From Streptomyces griseoflavus (lineage in GTDB: Bacteria; Actinomycetota; Actinomycetes; Streptomycetales; Streptomycetaceae): a stretch of DNA of 64,000 nt. Below the pieces are notes generated by a model. The model had not been told where the DNA came from, did not search any database, and worked only from the letters and a program-made list of their open reading frames with translations. The stretch's first letter is position 1. Each line of letters opens with the position of its first letter. Positions 29,481 to 38,607 of the stretch are shown here, one piece after another. The position numbers were made by a program, and so were the translations under genes. The stretch is taken from NCBI RefSeq assembly GCF_014649995.1, contig NZ_BMUC01000001.1, positions 1,239,342-1,303,341 of the forward strand, in the 5' to 3' direction.

Positions 29481-31010
29481 TCACTTGACGGCGCGCAGCG
29501 CGTCGACGATGCCGAAGCCGTAGAAACCGTTGACCCGGTCGCCGCCCTCGCATGTCGCGTCCTGCACGCCGTCACCGTCCTGGTCGTACGACTCCGGGCA
29601 GCCCGGGTTGTTCGCCTGGGCCTTCAGCAGCGCCTGCAGCGCGGCCGGAGAGGCCCACGGGTGCTTGGACTTCAGCAGCGCGGCGACACCGGCCGCGTGC
29701 GGCGAGGCCATCGACGTGCCCTGGAGGAAGGCGTACTGGCCGTTCGGCATGGTGGACAGGATGCGGCCGTCCTTCGACGGCGTGTCCGGCAGCTGGTAAC
29801 GGCGGTCGCCGCCCGGCGCGGCGACGTCCACGACACGGTGGCCGTACGTGGAGTAGTACGACTTGAGGTTCTGCACGCCCGTCGCGCTGACCGTCACCAC
29901 GCCCGGCAGCTGCGTCGGCAGGTCGTAGCACTCGCTCGGGTCGATGGTGCGCTCGACCGGCGTGGTGTCGTTCGGGCTGGACGCGTCGTCGATGGCGTCC
30001 GAGGCCAGGTCGTGGTTGGAGTTGCCGGCCGACGCGAGGTGCAGGGTGCCCTTCTTCTGCGCGTACAGCTGGGCCCGGTTGACCGCGTCGACGATCGCCC
30101 TCTGGTCCGGGTCGTCCATGCAGTTGTACAGCCACGGGTCCACGTAGTAGCTGTTGTTGGTGATCTCCACACCGTGGTCGGCGGCGAACACGAACGCGCA
30201 GACGACGTTCTCCGGGTAGAACAGGCCGTTGTCCGGGTCGCTGACCTTGATGCCGGCCACCTTCACGCCGGGCGCGACACCGGCGACACCGATGCCGTTG
30301 CGGGCGGCGGCGATCTCACCGGCCACGTGGGTGCCGTGGTAGTCGTCGTCCGTGTAGGGCCGCCAGGCGCCCTCGCTGGTGTCCGCCTTGCCGCCCACGC
30401 AGTTGGCCGACTGGGAGGCGGAGAAGTTCGGCGCCAGGTCCGGGTGGGTGTCGTCGACGCCGGTGTCGATCACGGCGACGGTCACCTTGCTGCTGCCGGG
30501 GTTTATCTTCGCGGCCTTGTCGGCACCGATCGCCCGCAGGTCCCACTGGTCGGCCTCGAGCGGCTCGCTGCCGGGGGTCTTCGCGGAGGCGGCCGTCGTC
30601 CGCGCGGCCTCGGCGGCCGTCACGTAGTCGGCGGCGCCGACGTCCGTGGTCCCGGCGGGGGCCAGCGGCGCGGTACGGGTGGCACCGGCCGACTGCACGC
30701 CGCGCGCCTTGCGGATCTCCTTGCCGAAGTCCGGGTTCGCCGAGTGCACGACGATCACGCCGATCTTCTCGTACGTGACCACGACGGTCCCGCCGGCGGC
30801 GGCGATCGCCCGCTTCACCGAGGCGATCGTGTGGCGGTCCGCCTTGGTGTTGACGACGTACGCCAGGGCGGGCGCGTCCGTCGCCTGCTCGGCCGACACC
30901 GCCTGCGGGGCCGCCGAGGCCGCCGCCGGCAGGAAGCCGAGCGAGGCGGTCAGCGACAGCACGACGGGCACGGCGAGGGCGAGCCGGCGTCTGGAACGCA
31001 GATGAGCCAT
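29481..31010 (-). CDS. Secreted subtilisin-like S8 serine protease (copy 2)
   Basis: This 509-residue secreted protease is closely similar to its downstream neighbour along its whole length. It has a signal peptide (about 1-34, ending AAASAAPQ), an inhibitor propeptide (APALAYVVNTK onward) and a catalytic triad of Asp about 181 (VIDTGVDDTHPD), His about 225 (HGTHVAGE) and Ser about 432 (GTSMASPH). A Ca-binding DQDGDGVQD lies near the end. ATG 31010 has GGAG five to six bases upstream. The pair arose by tandem duplication and may share a transcript. The promoter should lie in 31011-31276, which also serves the divergent DUF485-actP operon. Confidence 0.95.
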   Translation of the reverse strand: MAHLRSRRRLALAVPVVLSLTASLGFLPAAASAAPQAVSAEQATDAPALAYVVNTKADRHTIASVKRAIAAAGGTVVVTYEKIGVIVVHSANPDFGKEIRKARGVQSAGATRTAPLAPAGTTDVGAADYVTAAEAARTTAASAKTPGSEPLEADQWDLRAIGADKAAKINPGSSKVTVAVIDTGVDDTHPDLAPNFSASQSANCVGGKADTSEGAWRPYTDDDYHGTHVAGEIAAARNGIGVAGVAPGVKVAGIKVSDPDNGLFYPENVVCAFVFAADHGVEITNNSYYVDPWLYNCMDDPDQRAIVDAVNRAQLYAQKKGTLHLASAGNSNHDLASDAIDDASSPNDTTPVERTIDPSECYDLPTQLPGVVTVSATGVQNLKSYYSTYGHRVVDVAAPGGDRRYQLPDTPSKDGRILSTMPNGQYAFLQGTSMASPHAAGVAALLKSKHPWASPAALQALLKAQANNPGCPESYDQDGDGVQDATCEGGDRVNGFYGFGIVDALRAVK

Positions 31011-31276
31011 GGGATCTCCACAACATCCGAAAACGAAACCGGCCCGGAACACGGGTGGTGATCGGGCAGGTACATGACGGGGTGGTGCAGGGTGAAGTTA
31101 TCCCGCGCGCTCGCTGGCCAGCAATCATTTGCGGGACACGGCTTCGCAAAACGGCCCGGGGAAAAGAAGTGCCGAGCAGTTGAACCGCCCCTCGCGTGGC
31201 GCCGTGCCCTTGGGCAGGAAGCGCGAGGACACTCGCCTTCCGTCCCCGCCCGAACAACCCACCGCGAGGAGACTCC

Positions 31277-31633
31277 GTGGCCGCCGAAGCACCGCCCCCC
31301 TCGACAGAACAACACAAACTCCCCTCACCCGAGGAGTTCACCGAGGTGCAGGAGAGCGCTGAGTTCGGTGAACTGCGCCGCTCCCACCGCTCCTTCGCCT
31401 TCCCGCTGACCATCGCCTTCATCGTCTGGTACCTGCTCTACGTGCTGCTCTCCAACTACGCGGGCGGCTTCATGGGCAACAAGCTGTTCGGCAACATCAA
31501 CGTCGCCTTCGTCTTCGGCGTACTGCAGTTCGTCACCACCTTCCTCATCGCCTGGTGGTACTCCCGGCACGCCGCGGCCAAGCTCGACCCCAAGGCCGAG
31601 GCCATCAAGACCCGTATGGAGGGCGGCGCATGA
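31277..31633 (+). CDS. DUF485 membrane protein, partner of the acetate symporter
   Basis: This 118-residue protein has two transmembrane helices (about residues 42-62 and 74-98) and the DUF485 signatures FAFPLTIAFIVWYLLYVLLSNYAGGFM and WYSRHAAAKLDPKAE. DUF485 (YjcH-type) proteins are almost always encoded directly upstream of ActP-type symporters and are thought to assist them. GTG 31277 has GAGGAGA five to six bases upstream. Its stop overlaps the actP ATG (ATGA), so the two are coupled. Confidence 0.92.
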   Translation: MAAEAPPPSTEQHKLPSPEEFTEVQESAEFGELRRSHRSFAFPLTIAFIVWYLLYVLLSNYAGGFMGNKLFGNINVAFVFGVLQFVTTFLIAWWYSRHAAAKLDPKAEAIKTRMEGGA

Positions 31634-33258
31634 GCCCCGCGATCACCCATGTCACCCTCGCCGCGAACGAGGCGAGCGAACACCGCGCGCTGATCATCAC
31701 CCTGTTCGCGCTGTTCGTCGTGGCGACCCTCGGCATCACCGTCTGGGCGGGCCGGCAGACCAAGGACGCCGCCGACTTCTACGCGGGCGGACGGCAGTTC
31801 AGCGCCTTCCAGAACGGACTCGCCGTCTCCGGCGACTACATGTCCGCCGCTTCCTTCCTCGGCATCGCGGGCGCCATCGCCCTCTTCGGCTACGACGGCT
31901 TCCTGTACTCCATCGGCTTCCTGGTCGCCTGGCTGGTCGCGCTCCTCCTGGTCGCCGAACCGCTGCGCAACTCCGGCCGCTACACGATGGGCGACGTCCT
32001 CGCCTACCGCATGCGCCAGCGCCCGGTGCGCACCGCCGCCGGAACCTCCACCATCGTCGTGTCGATCTTCTACCTGCTGGCCCAGATGGCCGGCGCGGGC
32101 GTCCTCGTCTCGCTGCTGCTCGGCATCACCTCCGACGCGGGCAAGATCCTCATCGTCGCCCTCGTCGGCGTCCTGATGATCGTGTACGTCTCCATCGGCG
32201 GCATGAAGGGCACCACCTGGGTCCAGATGGTCAAGGCCGTGCTGCTCATCGGCGGCACGCTCCTCATCACCTTCCTGGTGCTGCTGAAGTTCAACTTCAA
32301 CATCTCCGACCTGCTGGGCAGCGCCGCCGCGAACAGCGGCAAGGGCGACGCCTTCCTCGAGCCCGGCCTCCAGTACGGCGCCGACGGCACCACCAAGCTG
32401 GACTTCATCTCCCTCGGCATCGCCCTGGTGCTCGGCACCGCCGGCCTGCCGCACATCCTGATCCGCTTCTACACGGTGCCCAACGCCAAGGCCGCCCGTA
32501 AGTCCGTGAACTGGGCCATCGGCATCATCGGCGGCTTCTACCTGATGACCATCGCCCTCGGCTTCGGCGCCGCCGCGCTGATCTCCCAGGACGAGATCAT
32601 CGCCTCCAACCCGTCCGGCAACACGGCGGCCCCGCTGCTCGCCCTGCACCTGGGCGGCATCGACTCGGCCTGGGGCGCGATCCTGCTCGCCACGATCTCG
32701 GCGGTCGCCTTCGCGACGATCCTCGCGGTGGTCGCGGGGCTCACCCTCGCCTCGTCGTCCTCCTTCGCGCACGACATCTACGCCAACGTCATCCGCAAGG
32801 GGAAGGCGACCGAGAAGGAGGAGATGCGGGCGGCCCGCTGGGCGACCGTCCTCATCGGCATCGTCTCCATCGCGCTCGGCGCCCTCGCCCGCGACCTGAA
32901 CGTGGCCGGCCTGGTCGCCCTGGCCTTCGCGGTCGCCGCGTCCGCCAACCTGCCGACCATCCTCTACAGCCTGTTCTGGAAGCGGTTCACCACCCAGGGC
33001 GCCCTGTGGTCGATCTACGGCGGCCTCATCGTCGCCGTCGGCCTGGTGCTGTTCTCGCCGGTCGTCTCCGGCGACCCCAAGGCGATGTTCCCGGACGTCG
33101 ACTTCGCCTGGTTCCCGCTGAAGAACCCCGGCATCATCTCCATCCCGTTCGGCTTCCTGATGGGCTGGCTCGGCACCGTCCTGTCCAAGGAGGAGCCGGA
33201 CGCCAAGAAGTACGCGGAGCTGGAGGTCCGGTCCCTCACCGGCACCGGCGCCCACTGA
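31630..33258 (+). CDS. actP: Cation/acetate symporter, SSS family (ActP-like)
   Basis: This 542-residue membrane protein has about 13 transmembrane helices. It carries the ActP-type signatures DFYAGGRQFSAFQNGLAVSGDYMSAASFLG (about residues 48-77) and GTAGLPHILIRFYTVPNAKAARKS. It should import acetate, and perhaps other short monocarboxylates such as pyruvate, with sodium or protons. ATG 31630 overlaps the DUF485 stop. A strong hairpin terminator follows. The smaller SSS-like protein at 22244-22852 comes from a different SSS subfamily. Confidence 0.94.
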   Translation: MSPAITHVTLAANEASEHRALIITLFALFVVATLGITVWAGRQTKDAADFYAGGRQFSAFQNGLAVSGDYMSAASFLGIAGAIALFGYDGFLYSIGFLVAWLVALLLVAEPLRNSGRYTMGDVLAYRMRQRPVRTAAGTSTIVVSIFYLLAQMAGAGVLVSLLLGITSDAGKILIVALVGVLMIVYVSIGGMKGTTWVQMVKAVLLIGGTLLITFLVLLKFNFNISDLLGSAAANSGKGDAFLEPGLQYGADGTTKLDFISLGIALVLGTAGLPHILIRFYTVPNAKAARKSVNWAIGIIGGFYLMTIALGFGAAALISQDEIIASNPSGNTAAPLLALHLGGIDSAWGAILLATISAVAFATILAVVAGLTLASSSSFAHDIYANVIRKGKATEKEEMRAARWATVLIGIVSIALGALARDLNVAGLVALAFAVAASANLPTILYSLFWKRFTTQGALWSIYGGLIVAVGLVLFSPVVSGDPKAMFPDVDFAWFPLKNPGIISIPFGFLMGWLGTVLSKEEPDAKKYAELEVRSLTGTGAH

Positions 33259-33271
33259 GGAATCACCCTTC

Positions 33272-33324
33272 GCGCGGCGGCCGCGTCGCGGGCCCGGACG
33301 GGCCCCGCGACGCGGCCGCCGCGC
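33272..33324 (+). terminator. Strong hairpin terminator after actP
   Basis: A perfect 21-bp GC-rich stem (33272-33292 with 33304-33324) with an 11-base loop that can pair further lies 13 bases past the actP stop. It insulates moaA. Confidence 0.9.
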
Positions 33325-33419
33325 GTCCGGTCCCCTCGGGTCGCTGTGGTTGTCGGCGGTGTCACGTAGGCTCGCAGTAGCGGGACGGGAGTGATACGCG
33401 TCGAGGGAGGGGGCCCTAC

Positions 33420-34409
33420 ATGCTCATCGACACCTACGGCCGAGTGGCCACCGACCTGAGGGTCTCGCTGACCGACCGGTGCAACCTGCGCTGCACCTAC
33501 TGCATGCCCGAGGAGGGCCTGCAGTGGCTGGCCAAGCCGGACCTGCTCACCGACGACGAGATCGTCCGCCTCATCGACGTCGCCGTCACCGCGCTGGGCA
33601 TCGAGGAGGTCCGCTTCACCGGCGGCGAGCCGCTCCTGCGGCCCGGCCTGGTCGGCATCGTCGAGCGCGTCGCCGCCCTGGAACCCCGCCCGCAGATGTC
33701 CCTCACCACCAACGGCATCGGCCTGCGGCGCACCGCGGACGCCCTGAAGGCGGCGGGCCTGGACCGGGTCAACGTCTCCCTCGACACGCTCCGGCCCGAC
33801 GTCTTCAAGACCCTCACCCGGCGCGACCGCCACAAGGACGTCCTGGACGGCCTGTACGCGGCCCGCGAGGCCGGCCTGACCCCCGTGAAGGTCAACTCGG
33901 TCCTGATGCCGGGACTCAACGACGACGAGGCGCCCGACCTCCTCGCCTGGGCCGTGGAACACGACTACGAGCTGCGCTTCATCGAGCAGATGCCCCTGGA
34001 CGCCCAGCACGGCTGGAAGCGCGACGGAATGATCACCGCCGGGGACATCCTCGCCTCGCTGCGCACCCGCTTCGAACTGACCCCGGAGGGTGAGCAGGCG
34101 CGCGGCTCCGCACCGGCCGAGCGCTGGCTGGTCGACGGCGGACCGCACCGCGTCGGCGTCATCGCCTCCGTCACCCGCCCGTTCTGCGCCGCCTGCGACC
34201 GCACCCGGCTCACCGCCGACGGCCAGGTGCGCACCTGCCTCTTCGCGACCGAGGAGACCGATCTGAGGGCCGCGCTGCGCTCCGGCGCCGGCGACGAGGA
34301 GATCGCCCGCATCTGGAAGCGCGCCATGTGGGGCAAGAAGGCCGGCGCGGGCCTGGACGACCCGTCCTTCGTCCAGCCGGACCGGCCGATGTCCGCGATC
34401 GGGGGCTGA
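33420..34409 (+). CDS. moaA: GTP 3',8-cyclase MoaA (molybdenum cofactor synthesis)
   Basis: This radical SAM enzyme converts GTP to 3',8-cyclo-GTP, the first step of molybdopterin synthesis. The 329-residue product has the N-terminal cluster motif CNLRCTYC (Cys 21, 25, 28), the FTGGEPLL motif, and the C-terminal second cluster (FCAACDRTR plus TCLF). It ends in the conserved GG, as MoaA proteins do. ATG 33420 has GGGAGGGGG upstream. It appears monocistronic: a strong terminator precedes it and the next gene is convergent. Confidence 0.96.
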   Translation: MLIDTYGRVATDLRVSLTDRCNLRCTYCMPEEGLQWLAKPDLLTDDEIVRLIDVAVTALGIEEVRFTGGEPLLRPGLVGIVERVAALEPRPQMSLTTNGIGLRRTADALKAAGLDRVNVSLDTLRPDVFKTLTRRDRHKDVLDGLYAAREAGLTPVKVNSVLMPGLNDDEAPDLLAWAVEHDYELRFIEQMPLDAQHGWKRDGMITAGDILASLRTRFELTPEGEQARGSAPAERWLVDGGPHRVGVIASVTRPFCAACDRTRLTADGQVRTCLFATEETDLRAALRSGAGDEEIARIWKRAMWGKKAGAGLDDPSFVQPDRPMSAIGG

Positions 34410-34433
34410 CCGTCCGTCGCGGAGGGGTCTGCC

Positions 34434-34655
34434 TCAGACCCCCCGCGCCTCCCACTCCTCGAACCGGACGACGTCCTTCAGGAATCCCCGGACCCCGAGG
34501 AACTGCGACAGGTGCTCCCGATGCTCCTCGCAGGCGAGCCACGTCTTCCGCCGCTCGGGCGTGTGCACCTTGGGGTTGTTCCAGGCGAGCACCCACACGG
34601 CGGCGGCACGGCAGCTCTTGGCGGAACAGATCGGCGTCTCGGGATCAGGGACCAT
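34434..34655 (-). CDS. Conserved small protein of unknown function
   Basis: This 73-residue soluble protein has Cys residues in ICSAKSCRAAA and ACEEH, a conserved VLAWNNPKVHTPERRKTWLACEEH block and a charged C-terminus (RFEEWEARGV). The two Cys pairs and His residues suggest a small zinc ribbon, which is inference. I know no function. ATG 34655 is used. The adjacent GTG 34658 would add one residue. It is convergent with moaA, with 24 bases between stops. Confidence 0.75.
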   Translation of the reverse strand: MVPDPETPICSAKSCRAAAVWVLAWNNPKVHTPERRKTWLACEEHREHLSQFLGVRGFLKDVVRFEEWEARGV

Positions 34656-34686
34656 CACACGCCGACCCTAACCCGGAGGGAAAAGG

Positions 34687-34724
34687 CGACGCCGAGCAGC
34701 CACGGGGGGAGCTGCCCGGCGTCG
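34687..34724 (-). terminator. Hairpin terminator after the DUF3099 gene
   Basis: A 14-bp stem with one mismatch (34687-34700 with 34711-34724) and 10-base loop is followed on the minus strand by CCTTTTCCC. It probably ends the DUF3099 transcript. Confidence 0.6.
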
Positions 34725-34879
34725 GTCCGTCGCTCCGACGGGGGATGCGGAGCGCGTACGAAGTATGTCACGGGTCACCCCGCCCCCGGCACCGGAAGCA
34801 CATGATTGATCTGAGGTTTTCTTGAGCTTGGCGGGTAAGTGTCTTCCGCTCGCCGCCCTCTCCCGTCACACCACGATCT

Positions 34880-35275
34880 TCAGGACCGCTCGGTCCGCTC
34901 CGATCGTTCGCCCGGCACCGGCCCCGACGTCACATCTTCCGCATCGGGTTCCGCCGCACCGTCATTCGTCCGCGACGGCGCGATCATCGGTTTCATCGGC
35001 GTCGTCACGAAGGTCGACGGCAGTGACGGCGCGTTCTCGCGCCCGGCGTTGGCGATCACCACCGCGACGTACGGAAGGACCGCGCCGAGCACCAGCGCCA
35101 CGATCGCGACATGCCGCTCCACGTTCCACAGCGTCGCCGCGAGGATGACCGAGATCGTGCGGACCGCCATCGAGATCACGTACCGGCGCTGGCGGGCGCG
35201 CACATCCTCCTGCAGGCCCGTCCGCGCGCCGGTGATCCGGAACACCTCGACGCCGCCGCCATGCTGCTTCCGCAT
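34880..35275 (-). CDS. DUF3099 family membrane protein
   Basis: This 131-residue protein has an Arg-rich cytoplasmic head (VFRITGARTGLQEDVRARQRRYVISMAVRT) and two transmembrane helices (about residues 33-50 and 54-77), then a polar Pro/Ser/Glu-rich tail that is probably disordered. The head and helices match the actinobacterial DUF3099 pattern. The function is unknown. ATG 35275 has GGTGGA upstream. It stands alone, divergent from the GlsB-like gene. Confidence 0.82.
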   Translation of the reverse strand: MRKQHGGGVEVFRITGARTGLQEDVRARQRRYVISMAVRTISVILAATLWNVERHVAIVALVLGAVLPYVAVVIANAGRENAPSLPSTFVTTPMKPMIAPSRTNDGAAEPDAEDVTSGPVPGERSERTERS

Positions 35276-35522
35276 CACATTCCACCATCCGCCCGCAGAG
35301 GACTCTCCCCGCCCTGACCGTCCCGTGCCCCGGTCGGGGAACGCGGGCCCGGACAGGTCCACGGTACGCCGCCCCCGTCCGGGCCACGAGCCCGGGTCGG
35401 GTGCCCGCCCCGGCCGCACGGGCTGCGCCGGAGCACGTACGGGCCGCCCGACATGCGGCGTACCGCCTCTCGGCCGAGACTGGTCAGCAATGCTCGCGTC
35501 ACGCCGTACGAGGAGGCATCCA

Positions 35523-35807
35523 ATGGGCTGGTTGTGGGCGATCATCGTCGGTTTCGTGCTCGGTCTGATCGCCAAGGCGGTGATCCCCGGCAAGCAGCAC
35601 CTCCCGCTCTGGCTGGCCACCGTCTGCGGCATGGTCGGCGCCGTCGCGGGCAACGCCCTGGCCCGGGGCTTCGGCGTGGAGGCGACGAGTGGCATCGACT
35701 GGAGCCGGCACATCTTCCAGCTGATCGCGGCGATCGTGATCGTCTTCTTCGTGGACATGCTCTACACCACGATGAAGCGCAACAGGGAGCGGAGCGAGCG
35801 GGCCTGA
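35523..35807 (+). CDS. GlsB/YeaQ/YmgE family stress-response membrane protein
   Basis: This 94-residue protein has three transmembrane helices with the glycine-rich pattern of the transglycosylase-associated protein family: WLWAIIVGFVLGLIAKAVIPG, then LWLATVCGMVGAVAGNALA, then IFQLIAAIVIVFFVDML. Despite the family name it is not an enzyme. Members are induced by envelope or acid stress in other bacteria. ATG 35523 has GAGGAGG seven bases upstream. A clear terminator follows. Confidence 0.9.
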   Translation: MGWLWAIIVGFVLGLIAKAVIPGKQHLPLWLATVCGMVGAVAGNALARGFGVEATSGIDWSRHIFQLIAAIVIVFFVDMLYTTMKRNRERSERA

Positions 35808-35825
35808 CCCCGCCCCGTACGACGT

Positions 35826-35865
35826 CGAGGGGCGGCCCCCGGCGCACGCCGGGAACCGCCCCTCG
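35826..35865. terminator. Bidirectional hairpin terminator
   Basis: A 10-bp stem (CGAGGGGCGG at 35826-35835 with CCGCCCCTCG at 35856-35865), with a second stem inside the loop, lies between the convergent GlsB-like gene and tyrS. Confidence 0.7.
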
Positions 35866-35877
35866 CGAGCCCCGGGC

Positions 35878-37146
35878 TCAGCCGGCCTTGACCTCCACCG
35901 CCGCCAGGTTCTTCTTGCCCCGGCGCAGCACCAGCCAGCGTCCGTGCAGCAGGTCCTCGGTGGCGGGAACGGCGTCCTCCGCGGTGACCTTGACGTTGTT
36001 CACGTAGGCACCGCCCTCCTTCACCGTGCGCCGCGCGGCCGACTTGCTCGGCACCAGACCCACCTCGGCGAACAGGTCGACCACCGCCGAGAGCTCGGCC
36101 ACCTCGACGTGCGGCACCTCGGAGAGCGCCGCCGCCAGCGTACGGTCGTCCAGCTCACCCAGCTCGCCCTGCCCGAACAGGGCCTTCGACGCGGCGATCA
36201 CGGCGGCGGTCTGGTCGGCGCCGTGCACCAGCGTCGTCAGCTCCTCCGCCAGCGCGCGCTGCGCGGCCCGGGCCTGCGGACGCTCCCGCGTCTGCTCCTC
36301 CAGCTCCTCCAGCTCCTCACGGGACCGGAAGGACAGGATCCGCAGGTAACCCGAGATGTCCCGGTCGTCCGTGTTCAGCCAGAACTGGTAGAACGCGTAC
36401 GGCGTCGTCATCTCCGGGTCGAGCCAGACGGCACCGCTCTCGGTCTTGCCGAACTTGGTGCCGTCCGCCTTCGTCATCAGCGGCGTGGCGTAGGCGTGGA
36501 CGGCGGCCTCCGGCTCCAGCCGGTGGATGAGGTCCAGGCCGGCTGTGAGGTTGCCCCACTGGTCGCTGCCGCCCTGCTGCATCGTGCAGCCGTGGCGCCG
36601 GTACAGCTGGAGGAAGTCCATCGCCTGCAGCAGCTGGTAGCTGAACTCCGTGTAGCTGATGCCCTCGGAGGACTCCAGACGCCGGGCGACCGACTCCTTC
36701 GTCAGCATCTTGTTGACGCGGAAGTGCTTGCCGATGTCCCGCAGGAACTCGATCGCGGAGAGGTTCTGCGTCCAGTCGAGGTTGTTGACCATCGTGGCCG
36801 CGTTCTCGCCCTCGAAGGCCAGGAAGGGCTCGATCTGGCCGCGCAGCCGCTCGACCCAGCCCGCGACGGTCTCCGGCGGGTTCAGCGTGCGCTCGGCGGT
36901 CGGACGCGGGTCACCGATCTGGCCCGTGGCCCCGCCGACCAGCGCCAGCGGCCGGTGACCGGCCTGCTGGAGCCGGCGCAGCGTGAGGACCTGCACCAGA
37001 TGCCCCACGTGCAGCGACGGAGCCGTCGGGTCGAAACCGCAATAGAACGTGACGGGACCGTCCGCGAGCGCCTTGCGCAAAGCGTCCTCGTCGGTGGACT
37101 GGGCGAACAGCCCGCGCCACTTCAGCTCGTCGACGATGTCCGTCAC
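35878..37146 (-). CDS. tyrS: Tyrosyl-tRNA synthetase
   Basis: This class I aminoacyl-tRNA synthetase charges tRNA-Tyr. The 422-residue product has the HIGH-type HVGH (residues 46-49), the KMSKS-type KFGKT (about 234), the tyrosine-pocket [12 protein letters not shown]-like start, and a C-terminal S4 RNA-binding domain ([21 protein letters not shown]). GTG 37146 is preferred over an upstream in-frame start because it follows GAGGAGA and gives the conserved [12 protein letters not shown] start. It is the third gene of a same-strand series after tldD-tldE, with a 66-base gap, so it may have its own promoter. Confidence 0.96.
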   Translation of the reverse strand: MTDIVDELKWRGLFAQSTDEDALRKALADGPVTFYCGFDPTAPSLHVGHLVQVLTLRRLQQAGHRPLALVGGATGQIGDPRPTAERTLNPPETVAGWVERLRGQIEPFLAFEGENAATMVNNLDWTQNLSAIEFLRDIGKHFRVNKMLTKESVARRLESSEGISYTEFSYQLLQAMDFLQLYRRHGCTMQQGGSDQWGNLTAGLDLIHRLEPEAAVHAYATPLMTKADGTKFGKTESGAVWLDPEMTTPYAFYQFWLNTDDRDISGYLRILSFRSREELEELEEQTRERPQARAAQRALAEELTTLVHGADQTAAVIAASKALFGQGELGELDDRTLAAALSEVPHVEVAELSAVVDLFAEVGLVPSKSAARRTVKEGGAYVNNVKVTAEDAVPATEDLLHGRWLVLRRGKKNLAAVEVKAG

Positions 37147-37212
37147 GGTTCTCGTGTCTCCTCGGTGGTCCACGGCCGGTCGGGTGACGGCCGCATGCGA
37201 ATGCCTACGAGG

Positions 37213-38607
37213 TTATACGCCCTGGCTGACAGAGCTCATATTGAAATCGGGGACGCGCAGCGCCGGCATCGCGGCCCTGGTGAACCAGTCGCTCCACTCC
37301 CTGGGCAGCGTCTTCTCCGTACGGCCCGCCTCCGCCGCCCGGCCGAGCAGGTCCACCGGCGACTCGTTGAACCGGAAGTTGTTGACCTCGCCGGTGACCT
37401 CGCCGTCCTCGACCAGGTACACCCCGTCCCGGGTCAGCCCCGTCAGCAGCAGCGTCGCCGGATCGAGCTCGCGGATGTACCACAGGCAGGTCAGCAGCAG
37501 CCCCCGCCCGGTGGCCGCGACCATCTCCTCCAGCGAGCGGTCCTCGCCCCCGTCCAGGATCAGGTTGTCGATCCCGGGCGCGGTCGGCAGCCCGGTCAGG
37601 CCCGCGCCGTGCCTGCTGGTCGTCAGCCGGTTCAGCTCGCCCCGGCGCACCCACTCCGTCGCCGTCAGTGGCAGCCCGTTGTCGAACACCGACTGGTCGC
37701 CGCCCGAGGAGTGCGCGATCACGAACGGCGCCGACTCCAGACCCGGCTCGTGCGGGTCGCTGCGCAGGGTCAGCGGCAGCTCGGTCAGCCGCTCGCCGAC
37801 CCGGGTGCCGCCGCCCGGCTTGGAGAACACCGTGCGCCCCTCCGCCGCGTCCCGCCCCGAGGCCGACCACAGCTGGTAGATCAGCAGGTCGGCCACCGCG
37901 GACGGCGGCAGCAGCGTCTCGTACCGGCCCGCCGGCAGCTCCAGCCGCCGCTCGGCCCAGCCCAGCCGTACGGCCAGCTCGGCGTCGAGCGCCGTCGGGT
38001 CGACGTCCTTGAAGTCCCGCGTGGAGCGCCCCGCCCACGCCGACCGCGTACGGTCCGGCGACTTGGCGTTCACCTCCAGCGTGCCGTTGGGCTGGTCGTG
38101 CCGCAGCCGCAGCCCCGCCGAGGTGCCCACGTAGCTGGAGACCAGCTCGTGGTTGGCGAAGCCGTACAGCTCCCGGCCGCCGGCCCGGGCGCGGGCGAAC
38201 GCCTCGCCCAGCGCCGGGGCGAAGTCCGCGAACACGGCGGAGGAGGTCTCCGCGGGCGCCTCGGTGAACTCGGGGGACGGGGCCACCCCGGTGACCAGCG
38301 GCTGCGCGTCCTCGGCCGGACCGGCGCCCCGCGCGGCGGCCTCGGCGGCCCGCACCAGGGGCTCCAGCTCGTCGACGGTGACCGCCGACCGGGACACCAC
38401 CCCGGAGGCCGTGCCCTGCGCGCCGTCCACCGTGGCGATCACGGTGAGCGTGCGCCCGCGCGTGACGCCGTTCGTGGTGAGCGCGTTGCCCGCCCAGCGC
38501 AGATTGGCGGTCGACCGCTCGTCGGCGATCACGACACAGCCGTCGGCCCGGGACAGTTCGAGCGCGCGCTCGACGACCTCGTGCGGCTTGTTGGTTCGCG
38601 CGCTCAT
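37213..38607 (-). CDS. TldE/PmbA family metalloprotease-like protein
   Basis: This 464-residue protein is the TldE (PmbA) half of the TldD/TldE heterodimeric protease, which cleaves modified peptides and degrades unstructured proteins. It lacks the HExxxH motif of TldD, as TldE subunits do. Family features visible are the N-terminal LRWAGNALTTNGV substrate strand region, TLLPPSAVADLLIYQLW and the C-terminal TCLWYIRELDPATLLLTGLTRDGVYLVEDGEV. The ATG at 38607 overlaps the tldD stop by four bases, so the two subunits are coupled. Confidence 0.93.
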   Translation of the reverse strand: MSARTNKPHEVVERALELSRADGCVVIADERSTANLRWAGNALTTNGVTRGRTLTVIATVDGAQGTASGVVSRSAVTVDELEPLVRAAEAAARGAGPAEDAQPLVTGVAPSPEFTEAPAETSSAVFADFAPALGEAFARARAGGRELYGFANHELVSSYVGTSAGLRLRHDQPNGTLEVNAKSPDRTRSAWAGRSTRDFKDVDPTALDAELAVRLGWAERRLELPAGRYETLLPPSAVADLLIYQLWSASGRDAAEGRTVFSKPGGGTRVGERLTELPLTLRSDPHEPGLESAPFVIAHSSGGDQSVFDNGLPLTATEWVRRGELNRLTTSRHGAGLTGLPTAPGIDNLILDGGEDRSLEEMVAATGRGLLLTCLWYIRELDPATLLLTGLTRDGVYLVEDGEVTGEVNNFRFNESPVDLLGRAAEAGRTEKTLPREWSDWFTRAAMPALRVPDFNMSSVSQGV

